A stretch of DNA of 36,494 nt from Bacteriovoracaceae bacterium UBA6261 (GCA_002440825.1 DJVH01000083.1:27024-63517); one strand, 5' to 3'; numbered from the stretch's first letter, positions 6,931-16,169 are shown. Notes: generated by a model from the letters alone, not told the origin. A program made the numbers and translations.

Positions 6931-9900
6931 CCTTGTCTTTCTTCTTAGTTAAAACTTTATCGTAGTTTCTGATATAAGCGTTCGTTACTTTTTCAAAAAT
7001 AGATTGCTCTTCTTTTGAAGCGTATTTATCTTTATTGGCCTTATCGCGTGCTTCAATCGCTTCCTGCAATCTTCTGCTGTCTTCATCATCTTTACCTGCT
7101 CCGGCAAGAGCAGCATCACCAGCAGCACTGCTGTCAGATGTTGATTTCCCTGAAGAAGATTTTCCAGAAGAAGAACCGTATCCGCCGCTTCCGTAGCTCG
7201 CACTAGTACCGTAATTGCCGTTTACCCATGAACCAGAGCCGGAATTTTTTCCTTCATCTTTTTTAGAGCCATCATTAGCTCCTTTTGATCCAAGACCATC
7301 GAGACCGCCACTTCCAAATAGACTTGATCCGCCTTTTGAACCAATCGCCCCAGAAGTAGGTCTTGAGAAATTTGAAGCAAATTTCTGAGTAGCGGCTGAC
7401 ATGCGAGAAGCTCTGTCTGCGTTTCCGCTTGATGCCATCGCTTTATTGTAAGCATCGAGTTTCTTCAACTGTTCTTTACGGGCATTTCTCAGAGTACCGA
7501 TCGCATTAAGGAATGAACTCTGTTCTCCAGAAAGCGCTACGCTTCCACTCACACCAGCGCCTTTCGCAGCAGTGTTGATGATATTTGCGTTCAGGTTTAA
7601 CAGCTGGTTATCCATTGTAGAGTTTGTAAGCGCATTCAAAGTTTTCTGGCCATCAAGCTCTGCCTTAACTTTATCAATTTCAGAGTTGATCAGCTTCAAC
7701 TTGGCCGGATCCTGATTAATTGGTTGATCGCGATACAACTGAAGAGTATTCAGATAATCTTCCAGGTACTTCTGATTCAAACCACCAAAGGCTTTAGAAG
7801 CTTTAGTCGCACCTACCGCCATATTGGCAGCAACACCATTAGACATGATATCTAAATATGTTCCCAGACCAACAGTTGGATAACTGATTTCTTTCAGACG
7901 TGACGTTTTCGGCCACAGGAAGTGATATTCGAATGTATAGTCGGCAAATTTCTGAAGGTTATCAGTATCGCCTTCTTCAAAGAACTTTTGTTCAACAGCA
8001 AACTTCTTAGCTGAGTCTTTAATTAACTTGATAATTTTGTCATCCAGGATGTAGCGACTTTCATCCGTTCCGATTCTTGGAGTATATTTACCAAGAATGT
8101 TCGAATCAATGAAAAGCTCTCTCATATAACTTTCTGAAACGAAAGCACCCCCACTCTTACCACCACCGCCAGAGGCACCTGGATTTTTGGCAATCATGGC
8201 GTTTTTAGCAGCCTGGAAACCATCTTCAAGTTTATGAGCATAATCGCGATCATCATTGGCGTCGCGAAGAACCGCTGTTTTTGAAACTCCCCATGGAATC
8301 CAAGGGTCGACTACATAGCGCGCTTCTTCACCTTGATAGTAAACTACAAAGTTTTTAATACACGCGTTTGCGGAAGTGTGAATATTACAAACCTGGTTGA
8401 ACGGTTGATTCAACACTCGGCTGTACTCAACACATGTTTCTTTCTTACCACAACCATAACTTCTGATGTATTTGTCGAAGACTTCAGGACGTTTTGTGAT
8501 CCATGCACCTTTTAACGAAGCAATCAACCACAGACCTGTACCACCAGTGATGGCCGATGTAGCAATGATACCGGCGGCTGCCCATGTAGAAAGAATTGAT
8601 GTTGTAGCAAATCCACCAAGAATGGCGATGACACCGGCAGCGAGCAAGGCACCAAGTATAGCTCCCATAGCCGCAACAGAACCGCTTGGGTTCTTAATAT
8701 TAAAATTGAACAGGGTATATTTTTTCTGTTCAGCATCAGTCCATTTAGCTTCGTAGTTAACCCAATTGCTGACTTCGGCCATGCTTTTGTATATACCAGT
8801 GTTGTCTACTGCGAGAGAAGCATTAAAACTCTCCAGTTGATTCGTCCATTGAACAAGAAGTCTTTTACCCTTAACACCCGAAGCATCCCCTTCAAGTTCA
8901 TCATAGTTTGTTGATGGATCTGCATATTTTGCATACTCATCACATTTTTCTTCGAAGAATTTTTTCTTACTGGCGTCTGTGATGTTTTTATAACCTTTAA
9001 CATCGAGACACATACAAGTCAGCTTTTGATTCGTCTTATCGATTTTATCATTAGTTGATTTTCTCAATTCCATGTGTGAAGCCGCAACCGTTTTAAGTCT
9101 TCCGTAAAGAGAAGAAGTTGCATCCCCACCGCGTGTCCAGTAGTCATGAACACCATCCCCAGACAAAACGAAGTCAAACGAAAGAAGCGCCAACTCCAGG
9201 TTCAGTAAATTTTCTTTCTTAAGGTAGTTCATGAAATCGTCTCTGAAACGGATATCACACGTTTCAAAATTCGATTTTCTTTCAAGTTTAAAGTCCGGAT
9301 TTTTTACCTGAACTTTATCTTCTTTAACAGATTCAGCTCTGAAGTTTTCATATTTATCATGGTCGGCATTAACAGTGTCATACGCTTCATCGGCATTTGC
9401 TGATGAAAAGAAAAACTCAACGATCGAAGCGTAGTATTTTTTGTCTTTTGGTTTTTCAATACGAACTTGCGGAATTACGACTGGTGGAACATCTGGAACA
9501 CAGATATTTCTGTCGTTAGGCAAAAGCCCTTCGCAACACTTCTGACCACGTTCAGGTTTCTTACCGGCCTTCACGCAATCTTTACAAATGAAGTTTTCCA
9601 CACATTTATTTCTTTCGCATGAACCAGTACAACAGTCAGAGTTTTTCTTACAGCTTCTGCCTCTGTCTTCACATTCTCCAATGCCTGAAGTTTTTGAGTT
9701 GAAAGGAAGGCATTCACCTTCACCACAGACAGGGTTGTTCATACAAGACTGGCCAATGGCCACAGGTCTAAAACAACGGTAGGCTTCTTCACAAAATCTT
9801 TTCTTGGATTTTGGATCAAGAGTACACGATCCTGAACAGCATTCGCCGTCCTCTTTACACTCTCTGGCTTCTTTTTTACATTTCGGACCATCTTCTTGTT

Positions 9901-10312
9901 TTGGATCCGGAGCACATTTCAAACCTTCTTCACAGCTCCAGTTGTTACAAACACCGCCTTCTTTAATTTTGGCGACCGGACTTTTGTTGATCTCCTCAAG
10001 TTCTTTATTAACGAACTTGTAGAATGCTTCTTCCGGATCAGAAGGATTTGATTTCGCAAAATCTTCGTAATCCTGCTTCATCTTAACCATTTCATCGCGG
10101 GTGAATTTTTCCTGCTTATAGTAGATGTCTAATTCTTCAAACAAGTCAGGCTTGATCATTTGAAGATCGACCTTACCTTTATTATCTACCTTATGAGCAG
10201 CAACTCCCTGCTTAACCTCATCAAGAAACTTATTCTTGTCCGCATCCGAAAATCTGGACTTGGCAAAGGCGATGTTTAAAGACAACGCAAAAAGAATTAA
10301 AATTTTCAACAT
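6911..10312 (-). CDS. Large exported cysteine-rich protein with internal hydrophobic hairpin
   Basis: 1133 residues, first gene of the polyamine operon. Signal peptide about 1-17 (ending NIAFA). Residues 122-271 hold 24 cysteines, including two blocks with the pattern C-x5-CC-x-G-x-C (DGECCSGSC, NSDCCTGSC), like Dickkopf/knottin-type disulfide modules. Residues 545-604 form a glycine- and alanine-rich hydrophobic stretch long enough for two membrane helices. Residues about 995-1075 are low-complexity Gly/Ser, followed by a charged helix and an IFEKVTNAYIRNY segment near the end. I recognise no enzyme motif. It may be a surface or periplasmic scaffold or a pore-forming secreted protein. Start supported by the signal peptide and a GAGGT Shine-Dalgarno. 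Confidence 0.88.
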   Translation of the reverse strand: MLKILILFALSLNIAFAKSRFSDADKNKFLDEVKQGVAAHKVDNKGKVDLQMIKPDLFEELDIYYKQEKFTRDEMVKMKQDYEDFAKSNPSDPEEAFYKFVNKELEEINKSPVAKIKEGGVCNNWSCEEGLKCAPDPKQEDGPKCKKEARECKEDGECCSGSCTLDPKSKKRFCEEAYRCFRPVAIGQSCMNNPVCGEGECLPFNSKTSGIGECEDRGRSCKKNSDCCTGSCERNKCVENFICKDCVKAGKKPERGQKCCEGLLPNDRNICVPDVPPVVIPQVRIEKPKDKKYYASIVEFFFSSANADEAYDTVNADHDKYENFRAESVKEDKVQVKNPDFKLERKSNFETCDIRFRDDFMNYLKKENLLNLELALLSFDFVLSGDGVHDYWTRGGDATSSLYGRLKTVAASHMELRKSTNDKIDKTNQKLTCMCLDVKGYKNITDASKKKFFEEKCDEYAKYADPSTNYDELEGDASGVKGKRLLVQWTNQLESFNASLAVDNTGIYKSMAEVSNWVNYEAKWTDAEQKKYTLFNFNIKNPSGSVAAMGAILGALLAAGVIAILGGFATTSILSTWAAAGIIATSAITGGTGLWLIASLKGAWITKRPEVFDKYIRSYGCGKKETCVEYSRVLNQPFNQVCNIHTSANACIKNFVVYYQGEEARYVVDPWIPWGVSKTAVLRDANDDRDYAHKLEDGFQAAKNAMIAKNPGASGGGGKSGGAFVSESYMRELFIDSNILGKYTPRIGTDESRYILDDKIIKLIKDSAKKFAVEQKFFEEGDTDNLQKFADYTFEYHFLWPKTSRLKEISYPTVGLGTYLDIMSNGVAANMAVGATKASKAFGGLNQKYLEDYLNTLQLYRDQPINQDPAKLKLINSEIDKVKAELDGQKTLNALTNSTMDNQLLNLNANIINTAAKGAGVSGSVALSGEQSSFLNAIGTLRNARKEQLKKLDAYNKAMASSGNADRASRMSAATQKFASNFSRPTSGAIGSKGGSSLFGSGGLDGLGSKGANDGSKKDEGKNSGSGSWVNGNYGTSASYGSGGYGSSSGKSSSGKSTSDSSAAGDAALAGAGKDDEDSRRLQEAIEARDKANKDKYASKEEQSIFEKVTNAYIRNYDKVLTKKKDKDVPEQK

Positions 10313-10476
10313 ACGTACCTCGTGGACTATCCTTATATTATTTAATTTTATGAGCTTATAGGATTCTGGTAAACAGCCTTACCGATTTTGCCCCTTAAAC
10401 AGTTGAATCCCTTCACTGCCTTAAGAGATTAAAGCCGACTATTGCTGTCCATTTATATTGGCACTTCCCGCTCTTT

Positions 10477-12204
10477 TTACCTTTTTAAGGAGCTTATCCC
10501 TGAGGCAAACAGAAGAAGCCCAAGGCTCCAGAGTATCCAACTCATTGTCGGAATATCACTCCAGGTCCGGATTTCATGGGCACCAATAACGAACACACCA
10601 CAGAAAACAAAGATGCCTGCAATCAACGAAAAGCTTAAAAAAGTCAGTGCGCCTGTAAGAGAGCCCAGCTCTTTTTCGTAACCAGTATTGCGGATTTCTA
10701 CCGCATAACCTTTCTTTGCGAAGTCGCGCAGAAACCATCTTATATGTCTTGGAAGTATTCGCACTGAAGAAGTCAGATCGCGAGCAGCCCATGCAGCTTC
10801 TTCAATGATCTCATCTTTATTGAAAGTACTTTGGACAATTTCATTGATGTCTGTTTCAAGAATGCCAAAAATATTTAAATCAATGCCGAGTGATTTTCCT
10901 ACACCATCTATCGTCATTAGAGCGCGAAAAATTATATACCACTCGCGCGGAAGGAAGATCTGGTGTTTTTTTAGTGTACTGATAACAACGGTTAACAGCT
11001 CTGAGAAATTGGTTTGTTTTACAGAGAGACCGACAAAGGGACTCAAGCCATCGCGAACATCTCTGATTAAAGCATCAATGTCCGGAATAGTATCGTACTC
11101 GGCCACATCCAGGAACTCATAGACAAGGTTTTCATAATTGTATGAAAGGATCGCGTAGATGATGGCGATAAAATGATGTCTTCCGTTCTTGCTCAGGTTT
11201 CCCATCAATCCAAAATCAATCAAACCAATGCGTCCATTATTGATTTCATCAGTGAGATAAAAGAAATTTCCCCCATGAAGATCGGCGTGGAAAAATCCAT
11301 CTTTCAGAAATGTTTTGAGAAATAATTGAATTCCATATTCCATTTTGGGAATAAGTTCATCTTTCTTTTCCAGAATCAGTTCGTTTCTGCTGAAAGGAAT
11401 CCCTCGCAATTCTTCAATAACCAAAACATCTTCGCTGGAAAATTCTTTGTAGACTTTAGGGATGTAATAAAGATTCTTTTCATCGTGCCGGTCTAGATTT
11501 TTTTTCAACCGTTCTGCATTAAGGGCTTCAATGTTGAAGTTCAGCTCGCGCTGAAGGGTGAAGGCAAAATCGTTGATAACTCTCGAAACGCCCAGGTAAC
11601 GCAGTTCCGCACTGACTCTCTCTGCCTGGTTGGCAAGAAACATGAGAATTGAAAAATCTGTTTCAATTTCTTTCTCAATGCCTGGTCTTCTGACTTTAAT
11701 GACAACAGGACTTCCATCGAGAAGGACAGCCCTGTAGACGACACCGATAGACGCTGTACCGATGGCATTTGGATCAACTTCGGCAAAAACCTGATCCAGT
11801 TTTTTGCCCAAAGATTTTTCAATCAACGCGATTACTTCCCCCAGCGGAACTGGCTTGACCTTGTCGCGAAGCATGCGCATTTCTTCAATGAAAGACGGAT
11901 GAAAAATATCTTCGCGCGAAGAGAGAAGTTGCCCAAATTTAATGAAAGCAGGACCTAATTCTTCAAAACATTTGCGCAGTCTAAACCCAAGAACCTGGTT
12001 CCAGTCTTTTTCAGATTTGTTGGCCAGCTCTTCAGAGATACGCTTTTTTGATTTAGGAAGAACGAAATTCGGAATTTTCCCGGTAACTGTGTTAGTGATG
12101 AATTCATCAAAACCATGTTTACCAAAAACCAGCACGATTTCCTGCAATCTGCCGACGTTTCGAATCGTTTTGGTGAGACCCATGCCTGCTCTGATCAAAT
12201 CCAT
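10477..12204 (-). CDS. AarF/UbiB-family (ABC1) atypical kinase
   Basis: 575 residues. Shows the family signature KFGQLLSSR (89-97), the alanine-rich nucleotide loop AIGTASIGVVYRA, the lysine strand VVIKVRRPG, the catalytic loop HADLHGGNFF and the metal-binding IDFGLMG. Two membrane helices end the protein (around LSFSLIAGIFVFCGVFVIG and ILWSLGLLLFASGI), as in UbiB. UbiB/COQ8 proteins are ATPases or kinases needed for ubiquinone synthesis and lipid handling at the inner membrane; assignment to ubiquinone is by family only, since no ubi gene is nearby. The gene is divergent from the plus-strand operon, with overlapping TATAAT boxes between them. No clear terminator is seen downstream; 164 bp separate it from the next minus-strand gene. 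Confidence 0.92.
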   Translation of the reverse strand: MDLIRAGMGLTKTIRNVGRLQEIVLVFGKHGFDEFITNTVTGKIPNFVLPKSKKRISEELANKSEKDWNQVLGFRLRKCFEELGPAFIKFGQLLSSREDIFHPSFIEEMRMLRDKVKPVPLGEVIALIEKSLGKKLDQVFAEVDPNAIGTASIGVVYRAVLLDGSPVVIKVRRPGIEKEIETDFSILMFLANQAERVSAELRYLGVSRVINDFAFTLQRELNFNIEALNAERLKKNLDRHDEKNLYYIPKVYKEFSSEDVLVIEELRGIPFSRNELILEKKDELIPKMEYGIQLFLKTFLKDGFFHADLHGGNFFYLTDEINNGRIGLIDFGLMGNLSKNGRHHFIAIIYAILSYNYENLVYEFLDVAEYDTIPDIDALIRDVRDGLSPFVGLSVKQTNFSELLTVVISTLKKHQIFLPREWYIIFRALMTIDGVGKSLGIDLNIFGILETDINEIVQSTFNKDEIIEEAAWAARDLTSSVRILPRHIRWFLRDFAKKGYAVEIRNTGYEKELGSLTGALTFLSFSLIAGIFVFCGVFVIGAHEIRTWSDIPTMSWILWSLGLLLFASGISSLKR

Positions 12205-12234
12205 GAAAAAACCTTTTGAATGGGGTATCCCTAT

Positions 12235-12242
12235 ATTATAAT
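12235..12242. promoter_or_regulatory. Overlapping divergent -10 boxes
   Basis: The octamer ATTATAAT gives TATAAT on the plus strand (12237-12242) and on the minus strand (12240-12235). It sits between the AarF/UbiB-type gene and the plus-strand exported protein gene. No convincing -35 box is visible on either side; a weak TTTTGA at 12214-12219 has 17-bp spacing for the plus promoter. Confidence 0.5.
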
Positions 12243-12266
12243 CAAAAAATCAAACTTGAGGTGATT

Positions 12267-12782
12267 TTGCGTAATTTTATTTGTGCCTTAACACTATTTT
12301 TATCTTCGCTGCTGATGGCTTCTGCTCACGCAGTAGAAACCTGCAGTCGGATAGCAATCATCAATTACCAGGAAGTGCTGGTGGATGCGAATGCTTCTGA
12401 GAAAGGTGAAGGGCTTCGCTACCATCTCGAAAAAGATCCGGTTGCAAAACAATATCTGGATACATATCAAAAAAACTCGGCCATTCGCTGGCCTAATGCT
12501 GTTTTGGGAACTGCCGGGACAGGCTTGCTGCTTTATGGTTTTTTCAACTCCAATTCACAGGATCGCCAGGTCTTTTTAATTTCAGGAACAGCGACAATTT
12601 TAGTAAACTTTCTGGTGGCCCGGACTCTGGAAGTGACAAATGAAGCCAATCTAAATCGTGCCATTCAGGAGTATAATAAGCGCAATCTTCCCATGATATT
12701 TTTCAACCCGGACGGCAATCGTGAAAGCGATGCAGGCTTTCCTGGTTTTAAAATCGGCCTGAACAAAGATTGGAGTTTTTAA
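12267..12782 (+). CDS. Exported small protein, function unknown
   Basis: About 171 residues from a TTG start. The frame is open back to an ATG at 12216, but that ATG lies upstream of the plus-strand -10 box and would put charged residues before the signal peptide. The TTG at 12267 follows a GAGGTG Shine-Dalgarno and begins directly with LRNFICALTLFLSSLLMASAHA, a good signal peptide. The mature part has one hydrophobic pair (around VLGTAGTGLLLYGFF and VFLISGTATILVNFLVA) and a helix NEANLNRAIQEYNKRN, and ends with FKIGLNKDW. The pattern is like small envelope proteins common in Bdellovibrionota. It is probably first in an operon with the zinc-ribbon protein and greA. Confidence 0.7.
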   Translation: MRNFICALTLFLSSLLMASAHAVETCSRIAIINYQEVLVDANASEKGEGLRYHLEKDPVAKQYLDTYQKNSAIRWPNAVLGTAGTGLLLYGFFNSNSQDRQVFLISGTATILVNFLVARTLEVTNEANLNRAIQEYNKRNLPMIFFNPDGNRESDAGFPGFKIGLNKDWSF

Positions 12783-12784
12783 AT

Positions 12785-13090
12785 ATGACACCTGAAACAC
12801 CACAAAGTTTTAAATGTTATAACTGCGGAAAGAATATTCCGGTAATTGGAGCCTTTAAGGTGGCGCGGACAGAGGATTGTCCCTATTGCTTGAAGAGTCT
12901 TCATTGTTGTAAGATGTGTAAATTCTACGATCCCAAAGTTTATAACGAATGCCATGAAACCAGCGCCGATCGCATAGTCGATAAAGAAAAGGCTAATTTC
13001 TGCGATTATTTTATTCTTTCGGGTGGAGGCTCAAATAGCTCCTCGAAGGATGATCTGGTGAGCGCAGCGGACGCACTATTTAAAAAGTAA
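12785..13090 (+). CDS. Small zinc-ribbon protein, function unknown
   Basis: 101 residues from the ATG at 12785, which has a GGAG Shine-Dalgarno 9-10 nt upstream inside the end of the previous gene. The N-terminus carries CYNCGK and CPYCLKSLHCCKMCKFYD, giving two CxxC pairs and a third, then NECHET and NFCDYF further on. At least four cysteines can bind zinc as a ribbon; the rest may form a second site. The second half ends in a serine-rich linker and a short helix. Similar conserved zinc-ribbon proteins occur in myxobacteria and relatives, but no function is known to me. Its placement directly before greA suggests shared expression. Confidence 0.8.
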   Translation: MTPETPQSFKCYNCGKNIPVIGAFKVARTEDCPYCLKSLHCCKMCKFYDPKVYNECHETSADRIVDKEKANFCDYFILSGGGSNSSSKDDLVSAADALFKK

Positions 13091-13101
13091 AAAGGAAGAC
13101 A

Positions 13102-13575
13102 ATGGAAGAAGTACCTATAACATTAGCAGGTAAAAATAAAATTGAAGCTGAGCTCAATCATCTTGTAAAAGTCGAAAGAGAAGAAATAAAGACGGCAATC
13201 GCCGAAGCCCGCGAGCTTGGGGATTTGAAAGAAAACGCTGAATACCACTCTGCTAAGGAACGTCAGTCCATTATCGAAGGCCGGATCGCTCAGTTGCAAG
13301 GAATTCTTGCGCGCGCCCGCGTAGTTGAAGTTGCAAAAATCAAAAGCAGCAGAATTGTTTTCGGAGCGACTGTAAACGTCCTCGATCACAACGGCAAAAA
13401 TCATACATATAAAATCGTCGGAGACGACGAGGCTGATTTCACAGCTAATAAAATTTCTTATACCTCACCACTTGGTCGTGCACTTATCGGGAAAGAAGAA
13501 GGTGATACCGTTGTGGTAAAAGCTCCAAAGGGCGATGTGGAGTACGAAGTTGAATCATTTGAATTCATCGACTAA
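13102..13575 (+). CDS. greA: Transcription elongation factor GreA
   Basis: 157 residues, the usual length. The N-terminal coiled coil carries the tip motif ARELGDLKENAEYHSAKERQ, with Asp41 and Glu44 at the same positions as the catalytic acidic residues of Escherichia coli GreA; the C-terminal FKBP-like domain ends with TSPLGRALIGKEEGDTV. GreA enters the RNA polymerase secondary channel and stimulates cleavage of backtracked transcripts. A GGAAG Shine-Dalgarno lies 7 nt before the ATG. The downstream recG frame overlaps its 3' end by about 40 bp. Confidence 0.98.
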   Translation: MEEVPITLAGKNKIEAELNHLVKVEREEIKTAIAEARELGDLKENAEYHSAKERQSIIEGRIAQLQGILARARVVEVAKIKSSRIVFGATVNVLDHNGKNHTYKIVGDDEADFTANKISYTSPLGRALIGKEEGDTVVVKAPKGDVEYEVESFEFID

Positions 13576-15715
13576 AGCTGCTCCCAAAAAAAAGGCTGCG
13601 GCTTCAAAAACGGAAATCGGGTGGGACTCCACTCTTGAACAATTTTTAGGCAAAGCCAACAGTAAATCCATTGAAAAACTAAACACAGCAGGAATTCAGG
13701 AAGTGAGAGACCTGCTGTGGATTTTCCCTCTCAGAGTCGTCGAACTTCCTCCCCTCCGCAGTTTTCAGTATGTCGAAGAAGGCCGCATTTTCATCGGCCG
13801 GGCCAAAGTTCTCAACATTCAGGCTAAACCCAATTTCAGAATAAAAGGGCGTGGGAAGGCCATGCTCTATAATATTATGGTGCATGTTCAGGACACGTTG
13901 TCTGATAAAATCCTGCAACTCAAATGGTTCAATTCCTACGGCTCTGTAAAAGATAAAATTTCCAAAGCGACCTGGATAGAATTCATGGGAGAAGCCAGTG
14001 CCTATAACGGTCAGGCGCAATTTGCGAATCCTGAATTTCACATTCTTGAATCTCCAGACTCTCCTTCTCCCTTTGTCACCATAAGCAATGAGCTGAAGAT
14101 TCAATATCCAACCGTGAATACCGTTCCGGGTATCACCATGAAAAAGTTCATGGATAAAATTCCAATGGAGCTTTGGAATAATATTCCGGAAACGCTGCCG
14201 GCTTCAGTGATTAAAAGAAAAGGTTTTCTGTCTCTTTCAGAATCATTCAAAGTGATTCATGCGAAAGTAAAACCTACTTCTGAGCTTGAATCAGCGGCGG
14301 AAAAGCGTCTCATCTATGAAGAATTTTTTGAAGATCAGATAAAAATTTATCTACGCAGACAGTATTTCAAAAAACCGCAAGCACACTCCTATTCTGTAGA
14401 CAATGAAACATTTCGTTTGTTCTGTTCAAGATATCCTTATTCACTCACAGAGGATCAGGCGAAAACAATGAACGAAGTTCGACGCGATTTAAACGGACCT
14501 CATCCAATGATGAGACTCGTTCAAGGCGATGTTGGGTGTGGCAAAACAACTATTGCCATGCTTGCTGCGATGATTGTGATTGAAAAAGGCGCCCAAGCTG
14601 CGCTCATGTGTCCGACTGAAGCTCTGGCCACTCAACACTATATTGGTGCCAAAGATATTTTCGACGAGAAACAATACCGGGTTAAGCTTCTCCTGGGTTC
14701 GACACCTGCAAAAGAAAAAAAGCAAATTCAACTCGAGCTTGCTGAAGGCTTGCTTGATTTTATTATCGGGACTCATTCTCTCATTCAAGAGTCTGTTCAG
14801 TTTAAAGAATTGGGTTTGGCAATTATAGATGAGCAACATAAATTCGGCGTTGATCAACGAATCAAATTGACCAGCAAAACAACAGGCGCTCACTGCCTGA
14901 TTATGTCGGCTACACCAATTCCCCGCTCCCTTTCACTCACTCAATACGGCGACCTGGATATCTCGACAATTAAAGCGATGCCAGCTGGAAGAAAAGGTCA
15001 TAAAACCAGAATTGTGACTGAAGAAACGTATCCTCAGTTTTTAAATTTCATTAAAACCAGACTCTCTCTTGGGGAACAAATTTATGTCGTAGTTCCGGCC
15101 ATCAGTGAGAATGTCGAAACTGAGCAGGATTTCCACAATCTTGAAAGTGTTCTGGAAAAATTTAAAAAATATTTCCCGCAAAACAAAGTGGAAGGTCTTC
15201 ACGGACAAATGAAGCCTGATGAAAAGGCTCGGATGTTTCACGACTTTAAGGATCATCGGATTGATGTTCTGGTTTCCACTTCAGTGATTGAAGTAGGCAT
15301 CAATGTTCTCAATGCAACGGTCATGGCCATTCTGAATCCTGAGCGCTTCGGCCTTTCATCCCTCCATCAGCTGCGAGGAAGAGTGGGCAGGGGGGAAAAA
15401 CCAGGCTTCTGTTTTCTGGTTAATGACAAAACAATTTCCAATACCTCAATGGACAGGCTGAAAGTTATTGAAAACAACACCGACGGATTCAAAATCGCCG
15501 AAGAAGATCTGAAAATCAGAGGAGAAGGCGATCTTTTTGGTACAGATCAATCCGGAAGCCAAAGCCACAAACGTCTCGCCAACATTATTCTTCATGCCGA
15601 TGTTTTAAATGAAGCTCGCGCCGATGCTCTACAATTAATCGACTCGCGCGATCCGGACATTGAGAAACTCCTCAATAAATATTCCGGCGATGAACGAATT
15701 TTCACTACAGTTTAA
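13535..15715 (+). CDS. recG: ATP-dependent DNA helicase RecG
   Basis: 726 residues from the ATG at 13535. An N-terminal OB-fold wedge region (about 60-250) is followed by the superfamily 2 helicase core: Walker A GDVGCGKT (331-338), Walker B DEQH (432-435), motif III SATPIPRSL, then motif VI region LHQLRGRVGRGEKPGFCFLV. RecG remodels stalled replication forks and branches recombination intermediates. The first codons lie inside greA, and TTG codons at 13550 or 13559 are alternative starts; the lysine- and alanine-rich start (about residues 14-24) is not part of the usual domain. It is probably translated by coupling to greA. Confidence 0.95.
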   Translation: MWSTKLNHLNSSTKAAPKKKAAASKTEIGWDSTLEQFLGKANSKSIEKLNTAGIQEVRDLLWIFPLRVVELPPLRSFQYVEEGRIFIGRAKVLNIQAKPNFRIKGRGKAMLYNIMVHVQDTLSDKILQLKWFNSYGSVKDKISKATWIEFMGEASAYNGQAQFANPEFHILESPDSPSPFVTISNELKIQYPTVNTVPGITMKKFMDKIPMELWNNIPETLPASVIKRKGFLSLSESFKVIHAKVKPTSELESAAEKRLIYEEFFEDQIKIYLRRQYFKKPQAHSYSVDNETFRLFCSRYPYSLTEDQAKTMNEVRRDLNGPHPMMRLVQGDVGCGKTTIAMLAAMIVIEKGAQAALMCPTEALATQHYIGAKDIFDEKQYRVKLLLGSTPAKEKKQIQLELAEGLLDFIIGTHSLIQESVQFKELGLAIIDEQHKFGVDQRIKLTSKTTGAHCLIMSATPIPRSLSLTQYGDLDISTIKAMPAGRKGHKTRIVTEETYPQFLNFIKTRLSLGEQIYVVVPAISENVETEQDFHNLESVLEKFKKYFPQNKVEGLHGQMKPDEKARMFHDFKDHRIDVLVSTSVIEVGINVLNATVMAILNPERFGLSSLHQLRGRVGRGEKPGFCFLVNDKTISNTSMDRLKVIENNTDGFKIAEEDLKIRGEGDLFGTDQSGSQSHKRLANIILHADVLNEARADALQLIDSRDPDIEKLLNKYSGDERIFTTV

Positions 15716-15727
15716 TTTTTTATCCTT

Positions 15728-15736
15728 TGCTATACT
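15728..15736 (+). promoter_or_regulatory. Extended -10 promoter TGCTATACT, likely leaderless start
   Basis: TG-C-TATACT ends 7 bp before the ATG at 15744, so transcription would begin at or next to the start codon. There is no Shine-Dalgarno before that ATG. It lies 13 bp after the recG stop codon and would let the FHA gene be expressed apart from recG. Confidence 0.5.
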
Positions 15737-15743
15737 AAAACCT

Positions 15744-16169
15744 ATGATTCACCTCGAAGTTTTAAGCAGCAGAGATCCGATGGCCCAAGGTTTGTACGAA
15801 TTCGAGTACGACATGGTTACATTGGGGCGTTCAAAAAAAAACGATCTCATCTTTTTGGATAAAGAGCTTCCGCTGCATTATCTCGTGGTGAAATTTATCA
15901 GCGGACAATTAGTTGTCCAGAGCCGGGTGAAGGAGCCTTTCTTTTTTGTGAATGGAAAAAAAATCAGCGGAACATTAAAACTAAAAACCAATGACACTAT
16001 TGCCTTTGGCAACAATCAAATACGAGTGGTAAAAGCTACTGAAACAAACATAAGTGCTGACTTCTCGTCTGCTTATGAAAACTTCAACAAGCAATCGCCT
16101 GAATTAAAATTCGCATTGGATTTCATCGAAGAAATTCTGCTGGATATGGAAAAAGAGACCCATGTTTAA
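15744..16169 (+). CDS. FHA-domain protein
   Basis: 141 residues from the ATG at 15744. A longer frame reaches back into recG, but the extended -10 box just upstream and the domain start at MIHLEVL favour 15744. FHA motifs: LGRSKKNDLIF (GRS...ND), LPLHYLVVKF (the S-x-x-H strand) and FFVNGKKI (NG). FHA domains bind phosphothreonine peptides. Here the phosphate-contacting Ser of S-x-x-H reads Leu, so phosphopeptide binding may be weakened or lost. The C-terminal 45 residues form an acidic helix (FALDFIEEILLDMEKE). The stop overlaps the hydrolase start by 8 bp. Confidence 0.85.
   Translation: MIHLEVLSSRDPMAQGLYEFEYDMVTLGRSKKNDLIFLDKELPLHYLVVKFISGQLVVQSRVKEPFFFVNGKKISGTLKLKTNDTIAFGNNQIRVVKATETNISADFSSAYENFNKQSPELKFALDFIEEILLDMEKETHV

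Noticed and set aside
7222..7455. Several short ORFs within the 1133-residue protein gene in other frames
   Set aside because: They are shadows of the long gene's biased composition and lack ribosome binding sites.
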